NCBI GenBank assembly: GCA_964651705.1
Contig: CAZYWZ010000018.1
Span: 17,123-81,122, forward strand
DNA: 64,000 nt
Direction of reading: 5' to 3'
Source: JADLBR01 sp964651705
GTDB lineage: Bacteria; Verrucomicrobiota; Verrucomicrobiia; JADLBR01
The position numbers and the translations under genes are program-made. The notes beneath the pieces were generated by a model. That model saw nothing but the letters and a program-made list of their open reading frames with translations, did no database searches and had not been told where the DNA came from. Of the stretch, positions 39,624-48,432 are shown one piece after another. The stretch's first letter is position 1. Every line of letters starts with the position of its first letter.

Positions 39624-41771
39624 ATGGCCGCCCCACAGCCCGCACATTCCTCCCACCGCGCCGGCCCGCTGGGCCTCCTGTGGTTTGCCATCCCGGTGTT
39701 CCTTTTCGCCGGGCTGTGGTTTCAGCGCCCCGAGGTGGTCGGCACCGAGCTGCGCTCGATCGACTGGAGATTCTCGATACGTGGCCCGGCGGGCGACGAG
39801 CCGGGCGTCGCGGTCATCGCCATCGACGACGCGTCGATGCAGGTCGAGGGGGGATCGCTGTATGGCGCGGAGGCCTTTGCCGCCAATCGCGCTTTGGACC
39901 TGATGCGCTCGCCGTTCCCGTGGCCGCGCGAGGTGCACGGGATGCTGATCGACCGCCTGCTGCAAGGCGGCGCCAGGGTCGTGGCGCTCGACCTGTTGTT
40001 CACCGGGCCGAGTTCCCATGGCGACGAGGATGACGCCGCATTCGAATCGGTCCTGTCGCGACACACGGGACGGGTCGTGATCGGCGCCAACCTCGCCAAC
40101 AACATCGCGCAGGGCGCCGCCGGATCGAGCACGCAGGTGATCTTCCCGATCGAGCGATTCGCGAATCCCTGCCTGTATGGTCTGGTGAATTATTTTCCCG
40201 ATCCCGACGGCGTGATCCGGCGGATCGGCTACCAGATCTCTCCCGAGGCGGTCGAGAATCCCTCGATCCCGGAGGGGTTCCGCACCTATCTGCCGAGCTT
40301 CCCCCTGCAGATCTTGCGCGCGGCGGTCGGCGCCGACAGGGCCGACGCGCTGTGCGAGGGCTGGCCGCTCATCCCGTTTCTGGGCCGCGGCCAGGGGGCG
40401 GACGTCGGGGCGGTGCCCGTCTATCCCTACCACCTCATCGTCGAGGACAAGAGCTGGGCCGACATGTTCCGGGGCGGGGAGCTGCTGCGCGACAAGATCG
40501 TCTTGGTGGGCCCGACGGCGCCGGTGTTTCAGGATTCGCACCAGACGCCCTTCGGCGGCATGAATGGCGTCGAGATCCACGCGCAGGTCGTGGCCGCGGC
40601 GCTGCAGGGCCGCCGGATGCTCGAGCTGCCCGCCCTGTCCTGGCTGCCGCTGCTGCTGGTCTGCAGCGTCGTCGCGTACACCGTGCCGCGCATGCCGCAC
40701 AACGCGCTGCTGCGACTGGCGGCACTCGTCGCGGTGATGGCCGCCTACGCCTCACTGGCGCAGTGGCTCTTCTCGGCGCACGCGGTCGTGGTGCTGCTCG
40801 CGACGCCGCTGGCCGCGATGGCGCTGGTCGGCATCGGCAGCCAGGCTCAGGATTTCTGGCTGGAGCAGCGCGAGCGGGCGCGGCTGCGCCGCACCTTCGA
40901 GACCCACGTCTCCAAGAATATCGCCGACGCCCTGCTCTCCGACCGCACCCGCCTCGAGAGCATGCTCGGCGGCGTGCGCAAGCCCGTCACGATCCTCTTC
41001 TCCGACGTCCGCGATTTCACCTCGATCTCGGAGAACGCCCGTCCCGAGGAGCTGGTCGCGCAGTTGAACGAGTATCTCAGCGGGATGGTGGACTGCATCC
41101 TGCACGAGGGCGGGACGCTGCATAAATTCATCGGCGACGCGGTGATGGCGGTGTGGGGCGACACGGTGTCGGAGGGAGTGGAGGAGGACGCGCGCCGCGC
41201 GGTGCGGGCCGCGCTCGGCATGTTCCGCCGGCTGGGCGAGCTGAACGAGAAGTGGGTGGCGGAGGGGCGGATCCCGATGCGGATGGGCGTCGGCGTGAAC
41301 CATGGCGAGGTGGTCGTCGGCAACATCGGCTCCACCAGGCGCATGGAGTTCACCGTGATCGGCGATCCGGTCAACCTCGCCTCCCGCCTCGAGGGCACCA
41401 CGAAGGAATTCCGCTGCGATGTCCTGATCGGCGAGGATGTCCATCCCCTCGTGGGGTCCGAGTTCCTGCTGCGCCCGGCCGGCCGCATCCAGGTCAAGGG
41501 CCGCAGCAAGCCCGTCAACGTCTACGAGGTCGTCGGCGCGAGCGGCGACCCCGCGCCCCGCATCACGCCGGCCGGGATCGAGACCTTCGCCGCGGCCATG
41601 ACAGCCTTCTACAACCGCCGCTTCTCCGGGGCCATCGCCCTGTTCGAGAATTATCTGGCCGACTATCCCCAAGATTTCCTGGGTCGCACCTACATCGAGG
41701 AGGCGCGCCGCCTCATGGACTCCCCGCCGCCCGAGACCTGGGATGGCACCTACGTGATGCGCTCGAAGTGA
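39624..41771 (+). CDS. CHASE2-domain adenylate cyclase, class III
   Basis: A 715-residue membrane protein. One N-terminal transmembrane segment ('WFAIPVFLFAGLWF') leads into an extracytoplasmic CHASE2 sensor ('VAVIAIDDASMQVEGG', 'GVIRRIGY', 'DKIVLVGPTAP'). Three membrane helices ('WLPLLLVCSVVAY' and the next two) follow, then a short linker and the cyclase domain. The cyclase keeps both metal Asp ('ILFSDVRDFT', 'HKFIGDAVMAVWGD'), the Lys and Asp used for adenine ('HKFIGD', 'EFTVIGD') and 'VNLASRLEG' with the transition-state Arg. cAMP synthesis is likely. A short tetratricopeptide-like tail follows ('FYNRRFSGAIALFENYLADYP'). The ATG at 39624 is chosen over an upstream TTG. The CHASE2 ligand is unknown. 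Confidence 0.94.
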   Translation: MAAPQPAHSSHRAGPLGLLWFAIPVFLFAGLWFQRPEVVGTELRSIDWRFSIRGPAGDEPGVAVIAIDDASMQVEGGSLYGAEAFAANRALDLMRSPFPWPREVHGMLIDRLLQGGARVVALDLLFTGPSSHGDEDDAAFESVLSRHTGRVVIGANLANNIAQGAAGSSTQVIFPIERFANPCLYGLVNYFPDPDGVIRRIGYQISPEAVENPSIPEGFRTYLPSFPLQILRAAVGADRADALCEGWPLIPFLGRGQGADVGAVPVYPYHLIVEDKSWADMFRGGELLRDKIVLVGPTAPVFQDSHQTPFGGMNGVEIHAQVVAAALQGRRMLELPALSWLPLLLVCSVVAYTVPRMPHNALLRLAALVAVMAAYASLAQWLFSAHAVVVLLATPLAAMALVGIGSQAQDFWLEQRERARLRRTFETHVSKNIADALLSDRTRLESMLGGVRKPVTILFSDVRDFTSISENARPEELVAQLNEYLSGMVDCILHEGGTLHKFIGDAVMAVWGDTVSEGVEEDARRAVRAALGMFRRLGELNEKWVAEGRIPMRMGVGVNHGEVVVGNIGSTRRMEFTVIGDPVNLASRLEGTTKEFRCDVLIGEDVHPLVGSEFLLRPAGRIQVKGRSKPVNVYEVVGASGDPAPRITPAGIETFAAAMTAFYNRRFSGAIALFENYLADYPQDFLGRTYIEEARRLMDSPPPETWDGTYVMRSK

Positions 41772-41820
41772 GCGCCGGGCGGGTTTGCCCCCCGGGTGAC
41801 CCGATGGGCAGCATCGCGCG

Positions 41821-41937
41821 TTTTCGAGCCAGACCTCCTGCCTCGCAAGTTGGGCACCAGAGCGGCGGAGAGTGGTAGGCTGCGCCTTGGCGCACGCCGC
41901 CGAATCGACGGTCCGCGTGCGCCAAGGCGCAGCCTAC
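41821..41937 (+). repeat. 12-mer plus cassette C copy 2
   Basis: TTTTCGAGCCAG (41821-41832), a degraded left module (TTGGGCACCAG, AGCGGCGGAGAGTG) and the 63-nt cassette (41875-41937), with the same 21-nt inverted ends as copy 1. Cassette copies 1 and 2 differ only in a few loop bases. Confidence 0.88.
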
Positions 41938-41970
41938 ATCGCGACCCGATCGCCGAACCGTCCCGTGGCT

Positions 41971-42027
41971 TCCGGCTCCGCCGGACATAAAGCGGTGCCG
42001 CCGCTGCGCTCTGCCACCGCAGTCCAT
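41971..42027. repeat. Type E fragment
   Basis: CCGGCTCCGCCGGAC, then AAAGCGGTGCCGCCGC and CTGCCACCGCAGTCC. A similar stretch, CCGGCTCCGCCGGACGGG with CTCTGCCGCCGCTCC, is at 53388-53446. It lies just before the AsmA-like gene. Confidence 0.65.
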
Positions 42028-42081
42028 AGCCCGGTCGCCCCTTTGCAAAAGCCCGCGAAGCACCTAAAGATACCTATAATC

Positions 42082-43569
42082 ATGAGCACACTGACCCATC
42101 GCCCCTCCCGAGCAGGACGCTGCCTGCCTATCCTGCTGGTCCTGATGGCCCTCGTTGCGCTGGTCGCCGCGGGCGGCTGGTTCGGGGTCAACGCTTGGCT
42201 CAAATCCGGGCAGCTGGACCAGTCGATCCGATCGACCCTATCGGATGCCGTGGGTGCGCCGGTAGAATTCCAGGGGATCGGCTTCGTGCCGTTCACGCGC
42301 GTCGCGCTGCAAGGGCTGACGGTGGCGAACCCGAAGGTCAAGGGCGCCGCGCCGCTGGTGGCCTGCCGCCAGCTGGAGCTGGGCCTCGCTCCCGCGGAAC
42401 TCATCCGTGGGCGCCTGCATTTCCATCGTCTCGGGATCGAGTCGCCCGAGCTGCGGCTGCTCCAGGATGCCGGCGGGAATTACATGTTGCCCACCAGGGG
42501 CGGCGATGGCCCCGCCGAGAAGAAAGGCCCTGCGGCGGCGCGGTCCGGCGCCGGGGGCGGCGATTCGGGTCCCGCGCAAGAGTGGAGCATCGACGTGTTC
42601 CAGATTCGCGACGGACGCCTCGAGGGCATCGGGCATGATGGCAAGCGTCTCTGGCTGGCGGAGGGCGTCAACGTGAGGGCGGGGGTCGGCCAAGCGGCGG
42701 GCGGGGTTTCGGCGAAGGGCGAGGCCGACATCGCCTGGGCCGCGCTGTTCAAGGAGTTCGGCCTCCATGACGTCAGGACGCCCTTCGCGTTCGCGTCCGA
42801 CAAGCTGACGCTGCCCGACCTGCGCTTTGTCTGCTACGGCGGCGGCGGCTCCGGCAAGGTCTCTTTCGACGCGCAGGGCGCCCGGACCTTCGAGGCGGAT
42901 CTGGAGGCGGGCGGCGTCGATGTTTCTTCCGCGATCGAGGCCTTCGGCGCCGACCCCACGGCGATCTCGGGCAAGCTCACCCTCCGCGCCAAGGCCCAGG
43001 GATCGGCGGATCAGCCGGCGGCACTCCGGGCCGCGGGGGATTTCACGGTGAAGCCGGCCAAGCTCGCGGGATCCAACGTCCTGAAGACCATCGGCACCGT
43101 GCTCATGCTCCCGGAACTCCAGAACTCGGAGTTCGCCGCGGTGCGCGGCCAGTTCGAGATCCACGGGCAGAAGGTGCATTTCTCCGATCTGCGCACCGAG
43201 CCGCGGGAGCGGCTCCAGATCGTGGCGAACGGCTCCGTCGGGTTCGACGGGCAACTGGACCTGAAGGGCACGCTGGCCGCGAAATCCGAGACCATCAACC
43301 TCGCCCCGCTGTTGACCCAGGCGGGCGGCGCCACCACCGCCGATGGTTTCACCGAGATCCCCTTTCAGGTCAAGGGCACCGCGGATAACCCGAAGGTCTC
43401 GCTCGCCCCGTCGGCGGCCGGCGCCATGGTCGGCGGCTTCCTCCAGCGGCTCATCGGCGGCGGGCAAAAGCCGAAGGACAAGGCAGACGGCACCGCAGAG
43501 CCCGCGCAGCCGCAACCGCAGGAGAAACCCGCCGACGCCCTCAAACGCCTGCTGCCCTTCGGGCGATGA
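42082..43569 (+). CDS. AsmA-like envelope protein
   Basis: A 495-residue protein with one N-terminal membrane segment ('LPILLVLMALVALVAAGGWFG') and a large periplasmic part. The opening after the helix ('IRSTLSDAVGAPVEFQGIGF', 'RVALQGLTVANP') and the C-terminal part ('VRGQFEIHGQKVHFSDLRTE', 'IVANGSVGFDGQLDLKGTL') match the AsmA/TamB beta-groove family, which carries lipids between membranes. A Gly/Lys/Ala linker (about 155-170) and a Pro/Gln-rich tail are low complexity. The ATG at 42082 is used because the frame upstream runs through repeat cassette C. The stop overlaps the yacG start by 4 nt. Confidence 0.88.
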   Translation: MSTLTHRPSRAGRCLPILLVLMALVALVAAGGWFGVNAWLKSGQLDQSIRSTLSDAVGAPVEFQGIGFVPFTRVALQGLTVANPKVKGAAPLVACRQLELGLAPAELIRGRLHFHRLGIESPELRLLQDAGGNYMLPTRGGDGPAEKKGPAAARSGAGGGDSGPAQEWSIDVFQIRDGRLEGIGHDGKRLWLAEGVNVRAGVGQAAGGVSAKGEADIAWAALFKEFGLHDVRTPFAFASDKLTLPDLRFVCYGGGGSGKVSFDAQGARTFEADLEAGGVDVSSAIEAFGADPTAISGKLTLRAKAQGSADQPAALRAAGDFTVKPAKLAGSNVLKTIGTVLMLPELQNSEFAAVRGQFEIHGQKVHFSDLRTEPRERLQIVANGSVGFDGQLDLKGTLAAKSETINLAPLLTQAGGATTADGFTEIPFQVKGTADNPKVSLAPSAAGAMVGGFLQRLIGGGQKPKDKADGTAEPAQPQPQEKPADALKRLLPFGR

Positions 43570-43769
43570 AAACCAACGGACGCGGACCCCGCGAAATCCG
43601 CTGCCCCACCTGCGGCAAGCCGGTGGATTTCGATGCCCCGCATTTCCCCTTCTGCGGCGAGCGCTGCAAGCTGGTCGACCTCGGCAAGTGGTTCAACCAG
43701 GAATACGCGATCCCCGCCGAAGAAGATCAGGGCGAGGAGGAGACACCCCCGGACGCAGAGGCCACGTAG
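43566..43769 (+). CDS. yacG: DNA gyrase inhibitor YacG, zinc protein
   Basis: A 67-residue protein of normal YacG length. The four zinc Cys lie in 'CPTCGKPV' and 'FPFCGERCKLVDLGKW', followed by the typical 'WFNQEYAIP' and an acidic tail. In Escherichia coli YacG binds the GyrB TOPRIM region and blocks DNA binding. The ATG overlaps the AsmA-like stop (ATGA), so translation is coupled. YacG is often next to coaE; here its neighbour is unusual. The TAG stop lies in GTAGCC. Confidence 0.95.
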   Translation: MKTNGRGPREIRCPTCGKPVDFDAPHFPFCGERCKLVDLGKWFNQEYAIPAEEDQGEEETPPDAEAT

Positions 43770-43789
43770 CCGCCGGGGCGGGCACACGC

Positions 43790-43913
43790 CGCAGTCCATA
43801 AATCGGGCCGCCTCCTGACCCGCCACGCGGGCGGGCAGTCTCTCAGCCTATCCCCCGCCGAAGGGCGAAGGCCCTTCGCTACTAGCGAGTTACGCCGTAT
43901 TTTCGAGTCAGCC
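43790..43913 (+). repeat. GGGCCGCC module followed by 66-nt repeat D copy 2
   Basis: 43790-43843 matches 21924-21977 (CCGCAGTCC, GGGCCGCC, TGACCCGCC, GGGCGGGCAG). Repeat D (43848-43913) matches 28042-28107 with one change. Its terminal 12-mer TTTTCGAGTCAG (43900-43911) contains, on the minus strand, the TGA stop of the FAD gene to the right. Confidence 0.88.
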
Positions 43914-45263
43914 GAGGTACGCCCCCTGCTCGCGCAGCAGGGCCTGCACCTTGGCGACGTCGACATCGCGGGGGCGGCAGCCGCCCTGGACGGCGACCGC
44001 CGCGGCCGCGCCGGCGCCGTGCCCCGTGATGAGGCATGCCGCGATGAGCCGCATGTCCTCGATGAGCTTCTGGTCGCAGGCGATGCAGCGTCCCGCGGCG
44101 AGGAGGTTATCCAATTTTTTTGGCAGGAGCGCGCCGTAGGGGATTGGCCAGCCGACGTGGTTGGCGCCCTGCGCGCCACCGACGCCGATCGCATCGGGGA
44201 ACTTCTTCCCCTCGCGGGAGTCCTTGAAGGTCAGCTGGTGCACGCCGGCCAGCAGGCGCGAGGTGCGGACGCCGAGCTGCGGCGCGGTCTGCAGCAGGAA
44301 GAGCTTCTCGGCCCCGGGGGTCTTGCGCAATTTCTGGACGCGCTCCCAGATCGCGCGGCGGTGCTCCATCTCCAGGCGCGTGAACTCCTCGATGTCGAGG
44401 TTGTCGGTGCTCGGGCCGCGCAGGTTGACCCAACGGGCGCTGGGCTCCGGCTCGGCGCCGCCGAGTCTCGTGATCCCGGCGGCCTTGAGCTGCTCTCGGT
44501 CGGCGCGGTCGTAGTTGCCCACGCGATGGACCAGCCCGATGGCGTGCAGGCGCTGCTCGTGCTCGGCGCCCGCCGCGGCGAAGACGTCACCGTCGCCGCT
44601 GGCATCGACGACCACCTTGGCGAGGATCGCCTGCCGGCCGGCCTTGCTCTCGATGACCGCGCCGCGCACGGCGCCTCCCTCCATGATGACATCGGCGACC
44701 CAGCTGTGCAGGTAGACCTTGGCCCCGCACTCGCGGATCATCTCGTCCATCATGTACTTCGTGGCCTCGGCGTCGGTCGTGGGATTGAACTTCTCGGGCT
44801 CGTGGTTGATGGCGCCCCCGATCTTGCTGATGCGCTCGACGAGTTCGTCGCCGATGCCTCGCATGACCTTCACCCGCTGGCCATTCTCCTTGGCGTGCGT
44901 GCTGATGACCAGCAGCACCAGGCCGCCGGTCCACAGCCCGCCGAAATAGCCATACCTCTCGACCAGGCACGTCTTCGCCCCGGCGCGCCCCGCGGACACC
45001 GCCGCCGCGAAGCCCGCGGGACCGCCGCCGACGACGAGCACGTCGGTCTCGTGGATCACGTCCAGCGGACGCTCGGGCTGGATGACCTTCCCGCCGCGCA
45101 GTTCCGCGGGATAGCGCGGGCGCTCGCGCACCGGGATGGATTGCAGCTCCTTGGTCTTCCCGTCGGGCGCGGCGTGCTCCGACTCCTGGGCCATCAGCCG
45201 CGTGGCAAAGGGCGCGCCGAGGCCCGCCGCCGCCATCACTCGTATCAACTCTCGTCTTGTCAT
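43908..45263 (-). CDS. Tat-exported FAD-dependent oxidoreductase
   Basis: A 451-residue flavoprotein. The leader 'TRRELIRVMAAAGLGAPFA' has a twin Arg. The flavin-binding loop 'VLVVGGGPAGFAAAVSAGRAG' is followed by 'ERYGYFGGLWTGG', 'VVDASGDGDVFAAAGAE' and the closing 'LLAAGRCIACDQKLIEDMRLIAAC', all typical of the FAD_oxidored group common in planctomycetes. I choose the ATG at 45263 because it overlaps the upstream Gfo/Idh stop (ATGA) and has GGAAGG at 9 nt; an ATG three codons earlier is possible. The operon with a Gfo/Idh enzyme suggests successive redox steps on an exported sugar. There is no discoidin tail, unlike the other two FAD proteins here. The stop lies inside repeat D. Confidence 0.92.
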   Translation of the reverse strand: MTRRELIRVMAAAGLGAPFATRLMAQESEHAAPDGKTKELQSIPVRERPRYPAELRGGKVIQPERPLDVIHETDVLVVGGGPAGFAAAVSAGRAGAKTCLVERYGYFGGLWTGGLVLLVISTHAKENGQRVKVMRGIGDELVERISKIGGAINHEPEKFNPTTDAEATKYMMDEMIRECGAKVYLHSWVADVIMEGGAVRGAVIESKAGRQAILAKVVVDASGDGDVFAAAGAEHEQRLHAIGLVHRVGNYDRADREQLKAAGITRLGGAEPEPSARWVNLRGPSTDNLDIEEFTRLEMEHRRAIWERVQKLRKTPGAEKLFLLQTAPQLGVRTSRLLAGVHQLTFKDSREGKKFPDAIGVGGAQGANHVGWPIPYGALLPKKLDNLLAAGRCIACDQKLIEDMRLIAACLITGHGAGAAAAVAVQGGCRPRDVDVAKVQALLREQGAYLG

Positions 45264-46624
45264 AGTGTCCATCCTTCCCGGTATTGGGGCGCGATGTATC
45301 GGTTGGCCTCCTCGCTGTTCGTGGCGCGCATCGCCTTCGCGTCCCAATCGATTCGCCCATCGATGCGCTTGGCCACGTTGCCCAGCAGGCAGATCTCGGT
45401 CAGCAGCGCGCCATATTGGAAATCCGCGCTGGCCTTGGCCTGGCCCTTGCAGGCCCTGGCCCAATTCACGTAATGGCCCTCCTCGATGCGGGGCAGGCTC
45501 GGCGCGGGCCGGTTCGGGAGGAACTCCTTCATGGCGCTCTCGGGGATGAGCCTCGGGGAATCGCCATAGACGCCGAAGGCGAGCATTCCTTTAGTTCCCT
45601 TCAACAGCGCGCCGCCCTCCTTGCCGCCGAGGACGCGTCCCTCCTCCAGCTCGAGGGGCCGCGGGGGGCGGAGGCCGTCGTACCAGGTCAGCTTCACTGG
45701 GGGCCGATCGGCCTTCGCCGGGAAGCGGAAGGTGACGATCGAGGCGAGCGGGTGCGTGTCGGGGTTGAGGCCCAGGGAGGTCGCGTCGACGGTCGTGGGC
45801 AATCCGAGGTCCAGCGCCCAGACCACGGGATCGAGGGTGTGGACGCCGCGGTCGCCCATCATGCCGTTGCCGAAGTCCCACCACGCGCGCCAGGTCCCGG
45901 GGTGATAGGCGGGGTGGTACGGCCGATGCGCCGCGGGGCCGAGCCACAGGTCCCATTCGAGCCCTTCGGGCGCTGCCGGGGTCTCCTCGGGCCGCGACAT
46001 CCACTTCGGGCTCCACCGCGCGTGCCCCGGCGGGTGATACGAGAGGCTGCACCACGCGTCCACCTCGCGGATCTCCCCCAGCACCCCCGCGCGGACCCAT
46101 TCGTGGATCATCCGCGCGCCCTCCATCGAGTGCCCCTGTATCCCGAGCTGGGTGCAGACCTTCGTCTCCCCCGCGATCCTCGCCAGCTCGCGCGCCTCGC
46201 GCACGTCATGCGTCAGCGGTTTCTCGCAGAAGACGTGTTTCCCCGCGCGCATCGCCGCCGCGGCGATCACCGCGTGCGTGTGGTCCGGGGTGCCGATGAG
46301 CACCGCGTCGATGCCCTTCTCCTTCTCCAGCATCTCGCGATAGTCCTTGTATCGCCTGGCGTCCGGGAATTTCGCGAATGTCTTCGCCGCGTAGTCGTGG
46401 TCGACATCGCAGAGGGCCACGATGTTCTCGTCGGTCAGATTCTGGATGTCGCGCCCCCCCTGCCCGCCGATCCCGATGCCCGCGATGTGCAGCCTCTCGC
46501 TCGGCGGCGCCTGCCCCGACGCGGCCACCACGCGCCGCGGCACGACCTGGAAAAGGCCCGCGGCCCCCGCCGCGGCACCGAGGAAGCGCCGCCGGGAAAG
46601 CGGCGCGCGCGATCGCGTCTGCAT
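45260..46624 (-). CDS. Tat-exported Gfo/Idh/MocA family oxidoreductase, second copy
   Basis: A 454-residue protein. The twin-arginine leader is 'SRRRFLGAAAGAAGLFQVVP'. The Rossmann loop 'IAGIGIGGQGGRD' is followed by 'CDVDHDYAAKTFAKFPDA', 'IGTPDHTHAVIAAAAMRAGK' and 'EKPLTHDVREA' with the conserved Lys-Pro. 'EWDLWLGPAAHRPYHPAYHPGTWRAWWDFGNG' and 'GDRGVHTLDPV' follow, so it belongs to the same exported subgroup as the gene at 11602 but is clearly diverged. ATG 46624 is chosen; an upstream in-frame ATG would place a poor region before the Tat signal. It is first gene of a two-gene operon with the FAD oxidoreductase and is divergent from the GH10 gene. Confidence 0.93.
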   Translation of the reverse strand: MQTRSRAPLSRRRFLGAAAGAAGLFQVVPRRVVAASGQAPPSERLHIAGIGIGGQGGRDIQNLTDENIVALCDVDHDYAAKTFAKFPDARRYKDYREMLEKEKGIDAVLIGTPDHTHAVIAAAAMRAGKHVFCEKPLTHDVREARELARIAGETKVCTQLGIQGHSMEGARMIHEWVRAGVLGEIREVDAWCSLSYHPPGHARWSPKWMSRPEETPAAPEGLEWDLWLGPAAHRPYHPAYHPGTWRAWWDFGNGMMGDRGVHTLDPVVWALDLGLPTTVDATSLGLNPDTHPLASIVTFRFPAKADRPPVKLTWYDGLRPPRPLELEEGRVLGGKEGGALLKGTKGMLAFGVYGDSPRLIPESAMKEFLPNRPAPSLPRIEEGHYVNWARACKGQAKASADFQYGALLTEICLLGNVAKRIDGRIDWDAKAMRATNSEEANRYIAPQYREGWTL

Positions 46625-46731
46625 GCGCCGGAGGCTAGCAGGCGGGGCCAACCCATCGCAACCACGATGTCTCGACTGGATGTTCTTCAAGAAATGCTTG
46701 CCGCGCGGTGGCGCGCCACCAGAATCGGCCC

Positions 46732-48066
46732 ATGGCTACCCCCTTCCCCGCCCCGCTCCACACGCGTCGCGCCTTCTTGGCGACGGCGGCCGCGGCGGCG
46801 GCCGCGTGCGCCTTACCCGAAGCCTCCCGCGCCGAGACCGGAGACCCGCTCGCGGGCGCCGACGGGCGCATCGCGAAACACCGGAAGGGCGGTGCCGCGC
46901 TGCGGTTGATCGGCCCCGACGGGAAGGCCCTGCCCGAGGGCACCGCGATCCGCATCGAGCAGCGGCGCCACCACTTCCTCTTCGGTTGCAACATTTTCAA
47001 ATTGAACCGCTGCCGCAGGCCGGAGGACGGCGAGCGCTACGCCGAGCGCTTCGCGGCGCTGCTCAATTTCGCCACGCTGCCATTCTACTGGTGGGGTTAT
47101 GAGAGGAGCCGCGGCCAAACGCTGGAGGCGACGATCGCGGAGAATGCCGCCTGGTGCCGCGGGCATGGCATCTCCACGAAGGGCCACCCCCTCGCGTGGA
47201 ATTTCGTCGATCCCCCGTGGATGAAGGACGTCCCGCAGGGGGATGTCATGCGCCTCCAGATCGAGCGGATCGCGCAATGCGTCTCGCGATTCAAGGGGGA
47301 GATCGACATCTGGGACGTGGTGAACGAGGCCACGCACTACGACCGGCCCGAGTTGTTGAAGAAGTCGCCGAAACTCTCCGAGGCCATCCGGCAGGCCGGG
47401 GTCGGCGAGTACGTCCGCCGCGCCTTCCGCGCCGCGCGGGAGGCGAACCCCGCCGCCACGCTCCTGATCAACGACTATCGCACCGATGCCGAATACCAGA
47501 CCCGCGTGCTCGCCGAGCTGGCCGACGATAAACAGCTGCCCCTCTACGACGCCATCGGCATCCAGTCGCACATGCACGGGGGATCGTGGCCCGCCGCAAA
47601 AACGTGGGAGGTCTGCGAGCGATTCGCGAGGTACGGCAAGCCACTGCACTTCACCGAGACCACCCTCGTCTCCGGCCCCAAGGCGCCGGACGGCTGGAGG
47701 ACCACCGCCGAGGGCGAGGCAAAACAGGCCGCGCAGGTCCGCGATTTCTACACCCTCCTGTTCTCGCACCCCGCCGTGCAGGCCATTACCTGGTGGGACC
47801 TCACCGACCAGGACGCATGGCAGCAGGCCCCCGCCGGGCTCATCCGCGACGACATGTCCCCGAAGCCCGCCTACGAGGTCCTGATGGAGCTCATCAAGGG
47901 CAAGTGGTGGACCCGCGCCGAGGCCAAGGCCGGGCCAGGGGGCACCGCCACCTTCGACGGCTTCTTCGGCGACTACGAGGCTTCCGCCGAAATCGGGGGC
48001 CGCCGCCTGACCGCCCGCTTCACCCACGCCAAGGCGGGGGAGACCCACGACATCCGATTCGCGTAG
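46732..48066 (+). CDS. Endo-1,4-beta-xylanase, glycoside hydrolase family 10
   Basis: A 444-residue secreted enzyme with a Tat-like leader ('HTRRAFLATAAAAAAACAL'). A short beta-domain ('ALRLIGPDGKALPEGTAIRI') precedes the (beta/alpha)8 barrel. 'FLFGCNIFK' opens the barrel, 'GHPLAWN' is the conserved strand-3 motif, and the acid/base Glu199 lies in 'IDIWDVVNEATH'. 'IGIQSHMH' and the nucleophile Glu309 in 'LHFTETTL', then 'ITWWDLTDQDAW', complete GH10. The last 60 residues form a small beta-sandwich. It should cut beta-1,4-xylan internally with retention. It is divergent from the Gfo/Idh-FAD operon, with 107 nt between them, so both may answer to the same signal. The stop lies in GTAGCC. Confidence 0.95.
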   Translation: MATPFPAPLHTRRAFLATAAAAAAACALPEASRAETGDPLAGADGRIAKHRKGGAALRLIGPDGKALPEGTAIRIEQRRHHFLFGCNIFKLNRCRRPEDGERYAERFAALLNFATLPFYWWGYERSRGQTLEATIAENAAWCRGHGISTKGHPLAWNFVDPPWMKDVPQGDVMRLQIERIAQCVSRFKGEIDIWDVVNEATHYDRPELLKKSPKLSEAIRQAGVGEYVRRAFRAAREANPAATLLINDYRTDAEYQTRVLAELADDKQLPLYDAIGIQSHMHGGSWPAAKTWEVCERFARYGKPLHFTETTLVSGPKAPDGWRTTAEGEAKQAAQVRDFYTLLFSHPAVQAITWWDLTDQDAWQQAPAGLIRDDMSPKPAYEVLMELIKGKWWTRAEAKAGPGGTATFDGFFGDYEASAEIGGRRLTARFTHAKAGETHDIRFA

Positions 48067-48432
48067 CCGGACGCGCCCGCGCTTAGCCCACGCGCCGGAC
48101 ATCATTTTGGCAAGCCGCAACGCCCGCGAACTGCGCCGGGTGGCCGACCTCCGACTGAAGGACTGGCAGGCGTGACCAGCGGCTGCAAAACCTTTGCCCG
48201 CCCCCGCTCGACCGCAGGCTCGCGGAGCGTGCGAATCAGGAACTCAGGGAGGCGGGAAGGTGGCCGCAGCATGGGCTTTGCGGCCGACGCGAAGATCGGG
48301 ACGATGTTTCTCGTAGCGAAGGGCCTTCGCCCTTCGGTGACCCGGGCCTGCCGCATTGGGTACCACAAACACCCTTCGCTCGCGTCCCGAAGCCGGAAGC
48401 GGCTTCGCTACGGATCTTGAGAGATCCCTCCC
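48067..48432. repeat. Intergenic stretch with GTAG...CTAC hairpin cassette D3
   Basis: No gene is supported here. 48313-48411 begins GTAGCGAAGGGCC with a GAAGGGC/GCCCTTC hairpin like repeat D, and ends GAAGCGGCTTCGCTAC. About 48110-48173 encodes on the + strand a short coherent run ('NARELRRVADLRLKDWQ') ending in TGA, which may be a remnant of a lost gene. Confidence 0.6.
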